From Iphinoe sp. HA4291-MV1 (lineage in GTDB: Bacteria > Cyanobacteriota > Cyanobacteriia > Cyanobacteriales > Nostocaceae), in assembly GCA_019359415.1 (NCBI GenBank), contig JAHHHH010000004.1, positions 112,095-176,094 of the forward strand: a DNA stretch of 64,000 bases. The letters run 5' to 3'. The notes under the pieces are model-generated. The model searched no databases. It had not been told where the DNA came from and worked only from the letters and a program-made list of their open reading frames with translations. Below, piece by piece: positions 17,576 to 25,863 of the stretch; the first letter of the stretch is position 1, and each line of letters begins with the position of its first letter. The translations under genes and the position numbers were made by a program.

Positions 17576-17806
17576 GGCATTTAACTTTATTTCCGGAACG
17601 GAAGTTAAGCTTGGAACTTTCCTTGTACATCTTTGAGTAGGTGTAAGCAAAATTAACTTATGCACTTTTGGGATAGAAATGGGAAACAATTGCCAAAATT
17701 GCCCACAGACTTGATGTCTGGGGCAAAACAAATAAAGTGCTGAGTAAAAAGAAGCACTCATTACTCAGCACTGTTTTGATGAGATTGTCCTAGTACTCGA
17801 CCACAC

Positions 17807-17881
17807 AAGTTTTGACAGGTTATCAGAAACCGGGTTTCTTAAAGAAACCCGGTTTCTAGCCCTCACGACCCGTCAAAATTT
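17807..17881. repeat. Nested palindromic repeat (MITE-like)
   Basis: Outer arms AAGTTTTGACAGG (17807-17819) and CCCGTCAAAATTT-like (17869-17881) enclose a perfect inner palindrome AGAAACCGGGTTTCT / AGAAACCCGGTTTCT (17825-17839, 17843-17857). The inner palindrome recurs at 28675-28703 and within 38606-38707, so it is a genome-wide repeat. It lies between two same-strand genes. Confidence 0.75.
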
Positions 17882-17903
17882 TTGGGTAACGTGATTGTTT
17901 CTT

Positions 17904-18674
17904 TTACGACAGCGGAGCTGCTATCAGTAAAACTTTTTCCAATAGCCAAGGAGCAATACGGTTACACCACAAGGCTAAATGACTTTGCCATCCTACTAAG
18001 ATTTCAGGTGAATCTCTTTGTAGTCCGGTAAGAAGTGCCTGAGCTACTTTCTGGGGAGTCACAGGTGACACCCACCGAAACCACTGTAACTCTCGCACCA
18101 TATCAGTGTCAGTTAGGGATGGTAGCAAAGCTATGACTCGAATATTGTGCGCAGCTAGCTCACCGCGCAAAGCTTGAGTAAACCCTACAATTGCAAACTT
18201 GGTGGCTGAATATGTAGCCATCGTTGGCGCTGCTACCTTACCCATCAAGCTAGAAACGTTAACGATTGTCCCTGAGCCTTGTGCTACCATGCGTCGGGCA
18301 ACTAGACGAGTCATAGTGTACATTCCGATTAAATTAACGTTTATTTCTACCTGCACATTTGGTAGTCGAGACTTTAAAAAGGGTGCTTGGTGTGCAACTC
18401 CAGCACAGTTGACAAGTAGATCAATTGGTCCATGATCCCGCCAAGCTTGAGCGATCGCAATACTCACTTCTACCACCTCAGATAAATCCAAAGACAAGGT
18501 GAAAACTTCAACACCAAGCATCTGTATTTCACTAGCTACATCAACTAACCGAGCAGAGTCCCGTGCTACCAACAACAAGCGTTTGACTCCTTGTCTTGCT
18601 AATTCAAAGGCGATCGCTCGCCCAATACCACGCGAAGCTCCGGTAACTAGAGCCGTCTTTCCTTGAATATTCAT
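17904..18674 (-). CDS. Short-chain dehydrogenase/reductase
   Basis: 256 residues. Classical SDR: cofactor motif TGASRGIG near residue 13, NCAG near 88, and catalytic Ser with YSATK (YxxxK) near 150-155. ATG 18674 is preceded by CTGGAGG; the GTG directly before it is also possible. It should oxidise or reduce a carbonyl/alcohol with NAD(P)(H). The C-terminus ends in a hydrophobic stretch (WLLEKVLLIAAPLS), suggesting membrane association. No pathway partners are adjacent. Confidence 0.9.
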   Translation of the reverse strand: MNIQGKTALVTGASRGIGRAIAFELARQGVKRLLLVARDSARLVDVASEIQMLGVEVFTLSLDLSEVVEVSIAIAQAWRDHGPIDLLVNCAGVAHQAPFLKSRLPNVQVEINVNLIGMYTMTRLVARRMVAQGSGTIVNVSSLMGKVAAPTMATYSATKFAIVGFTQALRGELAAHNIRVIALLPSLTDTDMVRELQWFRWVSPVTPQKVAQALLTGLQRDSPEILVGWQSHLALWCNRIAPWLLEKVLLIAAPLS

Positions 18675-19288
18675 CACTAAAACCTCCAGAGTTAAGGTCT
18701 CATCGTGCTAACACACCAGTGCTGAGTTGAAAGATTTTGCAAAAAGAATTGCATCCTCAGCGTGGAGTCAGACGAAAGAGACTCGTGATTGGGGTATAAG
18801 TTGAACTAAACTGTTCGCAGTAAGAAATTTTTCAGAAAACTTGCTTGTCTTACCGCATTCTTGGAGAAAAACTTTGGGTATGTATTTAGTCAGATTTCAG
18901 TAAACTTTGAGTTGGACTGGCAATATGTAAGAGTCAAGTGAATAAGCAACCGTCTGGTAGCCAAACGAGCAACAAAGATATTTCTTAGCTGTCTTGCTGG
19001 AAAATTGGTCTAAAGCAGTCAGAGAAATATCTTTTGGACAATACTAGAATCAGTGAATCAGTGAAAAGCCAAGATTAATGTGTAGCATGGATGGCACCTC
19101 TTTTAGATATAAGTGTCTACCAGAACCAACTTTCTATGCATACGCTAGCAAGGGGATCAACCACTTGCAACATTTATTAACAAAAAATCTTGACTTTTAC
19201 GTAACTTTACAAAATTCTCAGAAACGATGAAGGAGCAACAGTGCTTTATTCTTGGTTTTAGGAACTTCTAAATGAGAGCGACAAGACT
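18675..19288. other. Intergenic region with an inverted repeat upstream of dhaK
   Basis: About 610 bases between divergent genes. AAAGATATTTCT (18974-18985) pairs with AGAAATATCTTT (19023-19034), with partial pairing continuing inward (GCTG / CAG). It is a strong stem-loop candidate about 255 bases before dhaK. I see no small open frame with a ribosome site. Confidence 0.5.
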
Positions 19289-20362
19289 ATGAAAAAGCTT
19301 ATTAATAAACCGGAAGACTTTATACGTGAAAATCTAGAGGGTATGGCTGCGGCTCACCCTGATTTCATTAAAGTTAATTATGAGCCTGCTTTTGTCTATC
19401 GAGCCGATGCACCGATACAAGGCAAAGTAGCAATTATTTCAGGTGGTGGTAGCGGTCACGAACCAATGCACGCTGGGTTTGTGGGAATGGGAATGCTGGA
19501 TGCTGCCTGTCCGGGAGAGGTTTTCACTTCTCCAACCCCAGACCAAATGTTGGAAGCTGCAAAGAGAGTAGATGGTGGTGCTGGTATCCTTTGTATCGTT
19601 AAAAACTACAGCGGCGATGTGATGAATTTTGAGATGGCAACAGAGTTAGCTCGTAGTGAAGGTATTCGGGTATTAAATATTTTGATAGATGACGATGTGG
19701 CGGTGAAAGACAGCCTGTATACTCAGGGACGACGTGGTGTAGGCACAACAGTGCTAGCAGAGAAAATTTGTGGTGCTGCGGCACAGCAGGGGTATGATTT
19801 ACAGAAAATTGCAGATTTGTGTCGTTTTGTCAATATAAATGGTCGGAGTATGGGAATGGCACTGACTTCCTGCACGGTACCCGCCCGCATGACCCCTACC
19901 TTTGAATTAGGCGATCGCGAAATAGAAATGGGCATAGGTATCCACGGTGAACCAGGACGTCAGCGTAAATCCTTGACCTCAGCCGATGAGATAACTGAAA
20001 TGTTAGCGCTATCAATTATTGAAGATTCACCCTACACCCGGACAGTGCGCGAGTGGGATGAAGAACAAGGCGAGTGGATGGATGTGGAACTGATTGATCC
20101 CCTTTTTCAGCAAGGTGATAGAGTACTAGCTTTCGTTAACAGTATGGGGGGTACTCCTATTTCCGAACTTTATATCATCTACCGCAAACTAGCTGAAATC
20201 TGCGAAAAGAAGGGACTGCAAATTGTGCGAAACCTGATTGGTCCTTACATCACTTCTTTGGATATGCAAGGTTGCTCGATTACACTGTTGAAGTTGGATG
20301 ATGAACTCATCCGGTTATGGGATGCGCCTGTGAAAACGCCAAGCCTGCAGTGGGGAGTTTGA
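19289..20362 (+). CDS. dhaK: Dihydroxyacetone kinase subunit DhaK
   Basis: 357 residues. Binds dihydroxyacetone covalently through a histidine; the region [15 protein letters not shown] near 50-65 and the downstream GIHGEPG match DhaK. It should work with DhaL (next gene, three-base gap) to phosphorylate dihydroxyacetone. No PTS-type DhaM gene is near. Good DhaK length and full domain. Confidence 0.95.
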   Translation: MKKLINKPEDFIRENLEGMAAAHPDFIKVNYEPAFVYRADAPIQGKVAIISGGGSGHEPMHAGFVGMGMLDAACPGEVFTSPTPDQMLEAAKRVDGGAGILCIVKNYSGDVMNFEMATELARSEGIRVLNILIDDDVAVKDSLYTQGRRGVGTTVLAEKICGAAAQQGYDLQKIADLCRFVNINGRSMGMALTSCTVPARMTPTFELGDREIEMGIGIHGEPGRQRKSLTSADEITEMLALSIIEDSPYTRTVREWDEEQGEWMDVELIDPLFQQGDRVLAFVNSMGGTPISELYIIYRKLAEICEKKGLQIVRNLIGPYITSLDMQGCSITLLKLDDELIRLWDAPVKTPSLQWGV

Positions 20363-20365
20363 TGT

Positions 20366-21016
20366 ATGGTGACGAAAGAGCAGATTTTGCGATGGTTGCA
20401 AACATTTGCAGCCCAGATAGAGCAAAATAAAGATTATTTAACAGAATTAGATGCGGCGATCGGTGATGCTGATCATGGGATCAATATGGAGCGCGGTTTC
20501 AAAAAGGCGATCGCTCAGTTACCGACTGTTGCAGATAAAGACATCGGTAGTATTTTGAAAACGGTGAGCATGACCTTAATTTCCTCAATCGGCGGTGCGA
20601 GTGGTCCTCTTTATGGAACCTTATTTCTGCGAGCAAGTACAGCCGTAGCTGGTAAGCAAGAACTTACTGCTGAGGATATGCTTGGAATGCTCAAAGCAGG
20701 ATTAGATGGAGTCCTTGGGCGTGGTAAAGCACAACTTGGCGATAAAACGATGGTAGATGTCCTCTCTCCCGCAGTCAGCACTTTTCAACAAGCTGTGAGT
20801 GAGGGGAAGGGTACATTGGAAGCAATGCAACGAGCTGTAGCAGCAGCAGAACAAGGGATGAAAGAGACTACACCGATGATTGCCAAAAAAGGACGGGCGA
20901 GCTACTTGGGAGAACGTAGCATGGGACATCAAGATCCAGGGGCGACTTCGTCTTATTTGATGTTAAAGAGTTTGTTAGAAACACTTGCAGGTTCTAACGA
21001 TGAGGCGGTAGGCTAG
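20366..21016 (+). CDS. dhaL: Dihydroxyacetone kinase subunit DhaL
   Basis: 216 residues. The nucleotide-binding subunit: metal-binding Asp residues in DAAIGDADHGINMERG near 29-44, then GGASGPLYGTLF and the GDKTMVDVLSPA and DPGATSSYLML motifs. Three bases separate it from dhaK, so one transcript is likely. Without DhaM, the phosphate donor (ATP directly, or a distant PTS-like protein) is not settled by the sequence. Confidence 0.95.
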   Translation: MVTKEQILRWLQTFAAQIEQNKDYLTELDAAIGDADHGINMERGFKKAIAQLPTVADKDIGSILKTVSMTLISSIGGASGPLYGTLFLRASTAVAGKQELTAEDMLGMLKAGLDGVLGRGKAQLGDKTMVDVLSPAVSTFQQAVSEGKGTLEAMQRAVAAAEQGMKETTPMIAKKGRASYLGERSMGHQDPGATSSYLMLKSLLETLAGSNDEAVG

Positions 21017-21054
21017 CCCAACGCTTGCAATGATTAAATTAATGTTTTAGATAT

Positions 21055-21411
21055 CTAATCTTCATTTTGCCCAGGTAAATCTAAAGCGATCAACAACGCC
21101 TGAGCCAATTTCGTCATTATATCATCAGAAAGCGCCCCTCGTAAATGCAACAAGCGGGTTTTTGACAACACCCTCACCTGATCTGCCATTGCTACAGAGT
21201 CTTGAGTGAGTCCGCCATCTGGTGCTTGAATTAACACTTGAGTGGGATAAACACGCTTTCTTGATTGATAAGTAGTACAGGGAACTGCCAGCACAACAGG
21301 ACTAGATGTATTAATCACATCACGACTGACAATAATAACAGGACGCGTTCCCCTCTGTTCGGAACCCTCAGTTGGCTCTAAACGAGCATCATAGACTTCA
21401 CCCCGTTTCAT
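21055..21411 (-). CDS. mazF: MazF/PemK-type mRNA interferase toxin
   Basis: 118 residues. The family start MKRGEVYDARLEPTEGSEQRGTRPVIIVS and later VLAVPCTT, RKRVYPTQV, and SVAMADQVRVLSK are all present. It cuts RNA at specific sites when free of antitoxin. The start overlaps the antitoxin stop by four bases, giving the usual antitoxin-first operon. Confidence 0.92.
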   Translation of the reverse strand: MKRGEVYDARLEPTEGSEQRGTRPVIIVSRDVINTSSPVVLAVPCTTYQSRKRVYPTQVLIQAPDGGLTQDSVAMADQVRVLSKTRLLHLRGALSDDIMTKLAQALLIALDLPGQNED

Positions 21412-21683
21412 TCTGGAGATTCACCTAACTGCAAAGCCTCCCACTGAGCCGAGGCGAACTCCGCTTCCATCTTTAATACTTCTGTCTGATACTCAGGATC
21501 ATTTGCCATCTCTGCCAAAGCAGCATCAATTTCTGCTCGTTTGAGCGCTGCTAATTCTCGACGTAACGCTTGCGCCACAAACTCATTACGACTCTTGGCT
21601 TTTCCTTCCTGCACTACCTTGTCGGTTGCTTCCAACAGTTCGCTTGGCAGCGTTAATGTCGTGCGAACAGTGTGGTTTTTCAT
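21408..21683 (-). CDS. Ribbon-helix-helix antitoxin of the MazF pair
   Basis: 91 residues. The N-terminus VRTTLTLPSELLEATDKVV followed by SRNEFVAQALR is a ribbon-helix-helix DNA-binding domain; the acidic C-terminus (EAEFASAQWEALQ) would bind and block the toxin. It directly precedes and overlaps the MazF gene. A palindrome ATGATATCAT at 21724-21733 upstream could be its operator. Confidence 0.88.
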   Translation of the reverse strand: MKNHTVRTTLTLPSELLEATDKVVQEGKAKSRNEFVAQALRRELAALKRAEIDAALAEMANDPEYQTEVLKMEAEFASAQWEALQLGESPE

Positions 21684-21723
21684 AATATGATGACTATTTT
21701 GATGTCATAATTGATGTTTCGTT

Positions 21724-21733
21724 ATGATATCAT
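21724..21733. promoter_or_regulatory. Palindrome upstream of the toxin-antitoxin operon
   Basis: ATGATATCAT lies about 40 bases before the antitoxin start in an AT-rich stretch. Ribbon-helix-helix antitoxins usually repress their own promoter through such palindromes. Only position and symmetry support this. Confidence 0.35.
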
Positions 21734-21868
21734 ATTTAATTAAACCAGCAGCGTCGCCCTTCAATGAGAAGAACAAATGAACTAGAGTTTCTCCAAACCA
21801 GGGAAAATACCAAGCGTTAACATAAGGGTAAGCAAGATAAAAATTTTCCTTTTATACAAAAAGCCCCT

Positions 21869-22420
21869 GTGATACCGATTCCTTTTGACTCGCTCATCAG
21901 CGCAATTACTGGTATTGCCAACCCAATTATTAAAGAAAAGTTTCAGCGCAATGAAACTGTCATCACATTATTAAAGCAATTTCACCTTGATCCTGAGCAT
22001 CCGCCTGCTGATTTCAGTGGTGTTTACGCTTACACTTTGGTAGAGTACGGCGTTGGTAAACCCAAGCCATTTCTCGAACTTTTTCGGCAAGAAGAAATCA
22101 AACAGACTTTCCGCAAAGCGTATGATCACAATAATATTTCAATTCTTTTATCTGAAATAGAAGCTTTTCTTGATGCTTATGCCTTGGGAGATCAAGTTAG
22201 AGCAATGGGAATTGATGTTAAGCGGGAAGTTACTGTCTTTGCGACTGTCTTTATTGAAGTTGTCAATCGATCGCGTACACCTAATGATATTTTGATGAGC
22301 CATCAGATAGGCTCATTACATAAAAAAATAGTCAGCATTCAAGAACAGTTGGAAAGGCTACCGACGCTGGAAGGAAGAAGGAATGAGAACAGAGATAGCG
22401 CGGTTAGCAGCGCACAATGA
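21869..22420 (+). CDS. Unknown protein overlapping a decayed NACHT gene
   Basis: 183 residues from GTG 21869 (IPIPFDSLISAITGIANP). Mostly helical, soluble, ending in a coiled-coil-like stretch (SLHKKIVSIQEQLERL). No recognised domain. It overlaps the next frame, which carries the start of a NACHT/WD40 protein, by 38 bases in another frame, so the two were probably expressed together. It may be an effector or adaptor for that STAND protein, which is inference from position. Confidence 0.55.
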   Translation: MIPIPFDSLISAITGIANPIIKEKFQRNETVITLLKQFHLDPEHPPADFSGVYAYTLVEYGVGKPKPFLELFRQEEIKQTFRKAYDHNNISILLSEIEAFLDAYALGDQVRAMGIDVKREVTVFATVFIEVVNRSRTPNDILMSHQIGSLHKKIVSIQEQLERLPTLEGRRNENRDSAVSSAQ

Positions 22421-23490
22421 TCCAGCACTAGCAGCTTCTGCATCAACGCAAAAAAAATGTAGAGCCATAGCTTTAGCTCAACAGATGCAAGGCTGGTTTG
22501 AAACCTTGGGCTACCGTTTTGAAAAGTATGAAGTTTGGGAAGACAACTATTTTGAGTGGATTATTGACATTCCCGCACGACGTCATCGATATGATCGCAT
22601 TCTTGTACGTGGAATTGAGGGTGAGGCGGGACTAGGTGATGTCATGGCTTTGCGCCAGTCGGTGGAAAAGTAAAAAACTGATGAAGGTTGGTTAGTCACA
22701 GCAAGGCGAATTTCACGAGCGGCGCGTGGTGAAGTGGAAAAAGAAGAAAATCGTCACCTTGATTGTTATACTTTTGACGAACTGATAGATCAGGATGCTG
22801 ATTTCAGTGATTATCTCGACTGGCTAGAAGCGGAAGTTAAACACCGGGAAATTGACCAAAAATACGTACCGTTAGCTTGCACCAAAGAAGAATTTGACTC
22901 ACTTAGCAAGCGTCGGATAGGAGTCAGTCGCTACGATGAGCGCGACGGCTGGATTGATGGTTACCTTGATATGTGGTTAGATGACCCTGCAAAAGAGCAT
23001 ATCTCTATTTTAGGAGAGTTTGGCACTGGTAAAACTTGGTTTGCTTTTCATCACGCCTGGATTGCACTGCAACGCTACCGAGATGCTCAAAGACGTGGCG
23101 TTGAACGTCCCCGCCTTCCTTTGATAATTACTTTGCGCGACTATGCTAAAGCACTGAATGTTGAGAACGTTTTGGCAGGTTTCTTTTTTACACAACATAA
23201 TATTCGCTTGAACAGTGAGGTTTTTGACCAACAAAATGGAAAGACCTCAGTTGCACTGTGGTTAAAGGAGCAGATTTTACTGAGGCAAGCTTGTGTGGTG
23301 TTAATTTTACTGAAGCGAATTTGACTAATTCAGTTTTTACTAAGATCTTGGGCAGTGTTTTGTCATTAGCATTTAGTCCAGATGGCAAACTTGTGGCTAT
23401 AGGTGATAGTAATGGCGTAGTTCAGTTGTGGGAAGTTGCAAATAAACAAGAAATTTTCACCTGTAAAGGACACAACGGTTGGGTATACGT
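22383..23490 (+). pseudogene. Decayed NACHT-type STAND ATPase with pentapeptide/WD40 remnants
   Basis: Pieces of one large gene remain in order. 22383-22670 encodes a restriction-endonuclease-like start (EVWEDNYFEWIIDIPARR, YDRILVRGI). An in-frame TAA at 22671 interrupts it, and the same frame resumes (TDEGWLVTARRISRAARGEV) into a NACHT start with Walker A GEFGTGKTW near 23020. After about 23235 the NACHT core is missing and, in another frame, pentapeptide-like (GADFTEASLCGVNFTEANL) and WD40 (VLSLAFSPDGKLVAIGDS) sequence follows. The WD40 breaks off at GHNGWVY at about 23490, where the TnpB element begins. At least three lesions make it non-functional. Confidence 0.75.
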
Positions 23491-23503
23491 AAAAAGATTG
23501 GGA

Positions 23504-23585
23504 AGCCTGATAGCCCCGAAGGATGAGGCTGTTTAAGATTTTAAACCGCTTCATCCGGTATTTATATCGGGGTGGAAAGGCGGCT
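23504..23585. repeat. Compound hairpin at the left end of the TnpB element
   Basis: Nested arms: AGCC (23504) with GGCT (23582), CCCCGA (23514) with TCGGGG (23567-23572), GGATGA (23521) with TCATCC (23551), and GTTTAA (23531) with TTAAAC (23541). It would fold into one long interrupted stem on either strand. IS200/IS605 ends carry such hairpins as transposase recognition sites; here it is also just past the stop of the divergent small gene. Confidence 0.65.
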
Positions 23586-23594
23586 CAAGCAGTT

Positions 23595-23780
23595 TTAACT
23601 GCCGTGACATTCTCTAATCAACTGCTCTACATATTCGCTTGCACTTATGTTTAAATTTTTAGCTTTCTCTTGAGCAACTTTCCAAGCAGTATCAGTTAAA
23701 TAAATTCCTCGACACTTTTTTAATTCTTCGTGTAAAACAGGTTGATTCTTTATTCTTTTTATTCCCTTTTTTGCTGACAT
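23595..23780 (-). CDS. Small ribbon-helix-helix-like protein divergent from tnpB
   Basis: 61 residues, basic N-terminus (MSAKKGIKRIKNQP) and a C-terminal pattern YLTDTAWKVAQEKAKNLNISASEYVEQLIREC, which fits a ribbon-helix-helix fold (strand, then two helices). It starts 60 bases from tnpB on the opposite strand, inside the element. A regulator of tnpB or of transposition is plausible but not shown. Confidence 0.6.
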   Translation of the reverse strand: MSAKKGIKRIKNQPVLHEELKKCRGIYLTDTAWKVAQEKAKNLNISASEYVEQLIRECHGS

Positions 23781-23840
23781 TTACAGAACAGCTAGCTATA
23801 CTAAATATAGTCTAAAAAATTCAGGAGGTGATTACAAGAT

Positions 23841-25394
23841 ATGCCACGAAGTACGAAACCATCATTTGTTTTGGAACTACCATTAAAGGTAGACAGCAAG
23901 CAAGATTCAGAACTGCAAGCGAGATTCAATGCAGCCATGAGGTTGTACAACAATGTACTTGGAGAAGCTAGGACTAGGATGGAATTAGTACGTAATTCTG
24001 TTCGCGCAGCGTCTCCGCCAGGAGAGGCATATCAAATAGCTAAGAAAATTTCTCGTGACCGGAAAAAAGATCGCATTGAAGCTTTCAGCAAAGCGCGTGA
24101 AACTTATCGATTTAGTGACTACGATTTACAAGCTTATGCCAATCGTGCAGCCAAAGATTCAAAGTGGATTGCTCAAAAAATAGACGCTCAAGTTCAACAG
24201 AAACTAGCGACTCGTGCGTTTAAAGCAGTTGAACGTGTTTTGTTTGGCAAAGCTAAAGACGTTAGATTTAAAGTTGAGTCTCGTTTTCGTTCTGTTGAGG
24301 GCAAAACCAACAAGCAAGGTATTAGGTGGAAAGATAATCGCGTCGTTTGGTCAGGATTAGAGTTAAGTGTAATCATTGACCCAGATAACGAAGTTATTAA
24401 ACATGGATTGTCGAGTCCTGTTAAATATTGTCGTCTCATCCGGCGAATCTTGAATGGTAAACGTAGATGGTTTGTACAACTTGTACTAGAAGGTGTACCA
24501 TATCAAAAACATCAAAATTACATTAGTGACGGTTTGGTTGGACTTGACCTAAACATTTCTAACATTGCTTTTGTTGGTGACAAGAAAGCTGGACTACTAC
24601 CTTTTGCTAAAAATGTACCAACATTTGAACGCGAAATTAGCGCTTTGCAACGCAAGATGCAACGTTCTCAACGTGTTAGCAATCCCGATAACTACGAACC
24701 TAACTACGAAGCGCAAGTAGGACGTAAAACTGCTGTTAAAAAAGGGAAAGTCAAAAAAGGTAGACAAAAATGGGACAAGTCTAACAATTACCGTAAAAAT
24801 GCACAGAGGAAACGTGAATTAGAACGTCGTAAAACTGCTTATGCTAAATCTCAAAATCGTTGTATAGTTAACGAAATATTGAGACATGGTAAGCACATAA
24901 AAACTGAGAACGTCTCAGTAAAAGGATGGCAGAAACGTTACGGAAAAGCTATTTCTGCTAAATCTCCAGGTTTTGTACAATCAGAATTAGCTCGCAAGGC
25001 TGTAAGTGCCGGTGGGCAATTCATCAAGTTCTCTACTCAAAAAACTGCTTTGTCTCAGACCCATTTGACAGGTGAACGAGTTAAGAAGTCCTTGTCAGAA
25101 CGGGTTCATCGAGATGTAACAGGAATTCCAGAGCATCAACGGGATTTGTTTAGTGCTTTTTTGAGTAGACATGTTAATCAGGAAAATATGTTGTCATTGC
25201 GGGATGCTCAAAACGAGTATCCGAGGGCGGAACTGCTCTTACTGGAGGCGTGGCAACGTCATTTAACTCGCGAGCAAGTAAGCGCGTCTGAACGCAGGCT
25301 GTCTGATTCACCCTCAGAGCGAGTCTCCAGTAAGCCAATAACCTCTAGCCAGATAGCGATATCGAGCGAAAAGCTAGACGAGGATGTGGCGTGA
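23841..25394 (+). CDS. tnpB: TnpB-family RNA-guided nuclease, zinc finger lost
   Basis: 517 residues, a long cyanobacterial form. RuvC motifs are present: Asp in GLDLNISN, Glu in IKTENVSVKGW, and Asp in HQRDLFSAFLSRH. The Cys4 zinc finger expected between the last two is degraded to QTHLTGERVKKSLSERVHRDVTG, with no cysteine. A common cyanobacterial palindromic repeat (24000-24026, TTCGCGCAGCGTCTCC...) is inserted in frame and adds about nine residues (SVRAASPPGE). AGGAGG at 23823 lies 12 bases before ATG. TnpB enzymes cut DNA matching the guide at the end of their element; whether this one is active is uncertain. Confidence 0.85.
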   Translation: MPRSTKPSFVLELPLKVDSKQDSELQARFNAAMRLYNNVLGEARTRMELVRNSVRAASPPGEAYQIAKKISRDRKKDRIEAFSKARETYRFSDYDLQAYANRAAKDSKWIAQKIDAQVQQKLATRAFKAVERVLFGKAKDVRFKVESRFRSVEGKTNKQGIRWKDNRVVWSGLELSVIIDPDNEVIKHGLSSPVKYCRLIRRILNGKRRWFVQLVLEGVPYQKHQNYISDGLVGLDLNISNIAFVGDKKAGLLPFAKNVPTFEREISALQRKMQRSQRVSNPDNYEPNYEAQVGRKTAVKKGKVKKGRQKWDKSNNYRKNAQRKRELERRKTAYAKSQNRCIVNEILRHGKHIKTENVSVKGWQKRYGKAISAKSPGFVQSELARKAVSAGGQFIKFSTQKTALSQTHLTGERVKKSLSERVHRDVTGIPEHQRDLFSAFLSRHVNQENMLSLRDAQNEYPRAELLLLEAWQRHLTREQVSASERRLSDSPSERVSSKPITSSQIAISSEKLDEDVA

Positions 25395-25426
25395 ATCTGC
25401 GTCTCTTTAGAGCGCAGAGAGTTCAA
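25290..25426 (+). ncRNA. Candidate omega (right-end) RNA scaffold of TnpB
   Basis: The last codons of tnpB and the following 32 bases fold: CCTC/TAGC near 25350 with GCTA/GAGG near 25371-25383, and CTGCG (25398-25402) with CGCAG (25413-25417) around CTC-TTTA-GAG. The scaffold ends in GAGTTCAA at 25419-25426, like known TnpB RNAs. The guide would begin at 25427 with TCAGTATGTATTATC. The 5' limit is a guess. Confidence 0.55.
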
Positions 25427-25630
25427 TCAGTATGTATTATCTTGATTTTCAAGAAATTATTTCTAATAATGCTCAAAGTATTAAGTATTAATATTGAAAA
25501 TCATTGATAATTCGTGCTGTTTATTTAACCATTGTTAGCCAGATTTTGGAAATCTACGCGTATTACACGATGAAGTGCGGAAAGTGGGTTATAATGCAGA
25601 CATCACTGCATCTAGGCACACAGTAATTTT

Positions 25631-25765
25631 GGCGTTGCTGAATTGAGGTATGAAATTTTCATTCTTTATTTTCACAACCCTTACCTTTGTGCCTTTGCGT
25701 CTACTCTGCGAGAACGGCTCCGCCGAATGCGTGAGGCTAAATTCATACTTTGAATCAGCAACGCC
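25631..25765. mobile_element. 135-bp MITE with 8-bp target duplication
   Basis: Terminal inverted repeats: GGCGTTGCTGAATTGAGGTA at the left and, on the other strand from the right end, GGCGTTGCTGATTCAAAGTA. Both ends are flanked by GTAATTTT (25623-25630 and 25766-25773), a clean 8-bp target-site duplication. The interior has no open frame and contains a CTTTGCGTCT...AATGCGTGAGGC repeat. It must be mobilised by a transposase encoded elsewhere. Confidence 0.85.
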
Positions 25766-25863
25766 GTAATTTTTGCATATATCTCCAGTTTTTCAATCTA
25801 TTTACCGTATAATAACTCTAACCTAGTTATCATCACCGCTCTATAAGCTTACATGTAGCCAAA

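Larger units (their letters stand above)
23490..25426 (+). mobile_element. TnpB-carrying IS200/IS605-like element without TnpA
   Basis: The left boundary is inferred where the WD40 reading breaks (about 23490); the right boundary is the GTTCAA at 25421-25426, the usual 3' end of the TnpB guide-RNA scaffold. Inside are a strong left-end hairpin (23504-23585), a small divergent ribbon-helix-helix-like gene, tnpB and the RNA end. No tnpA (HUH transposase) is present, so it would need help in trans to move. The WD40 gene does not resume on the right, so the flank has been lost or rearranged. Confidence 0.7.

Noticed and set aside
17576-17761. 62-residue N-terminal extension of the ferritin-like protein
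   Set aside because: No ribosome site and unrelated composition; the family-like sequence begins at MSSNNQ.
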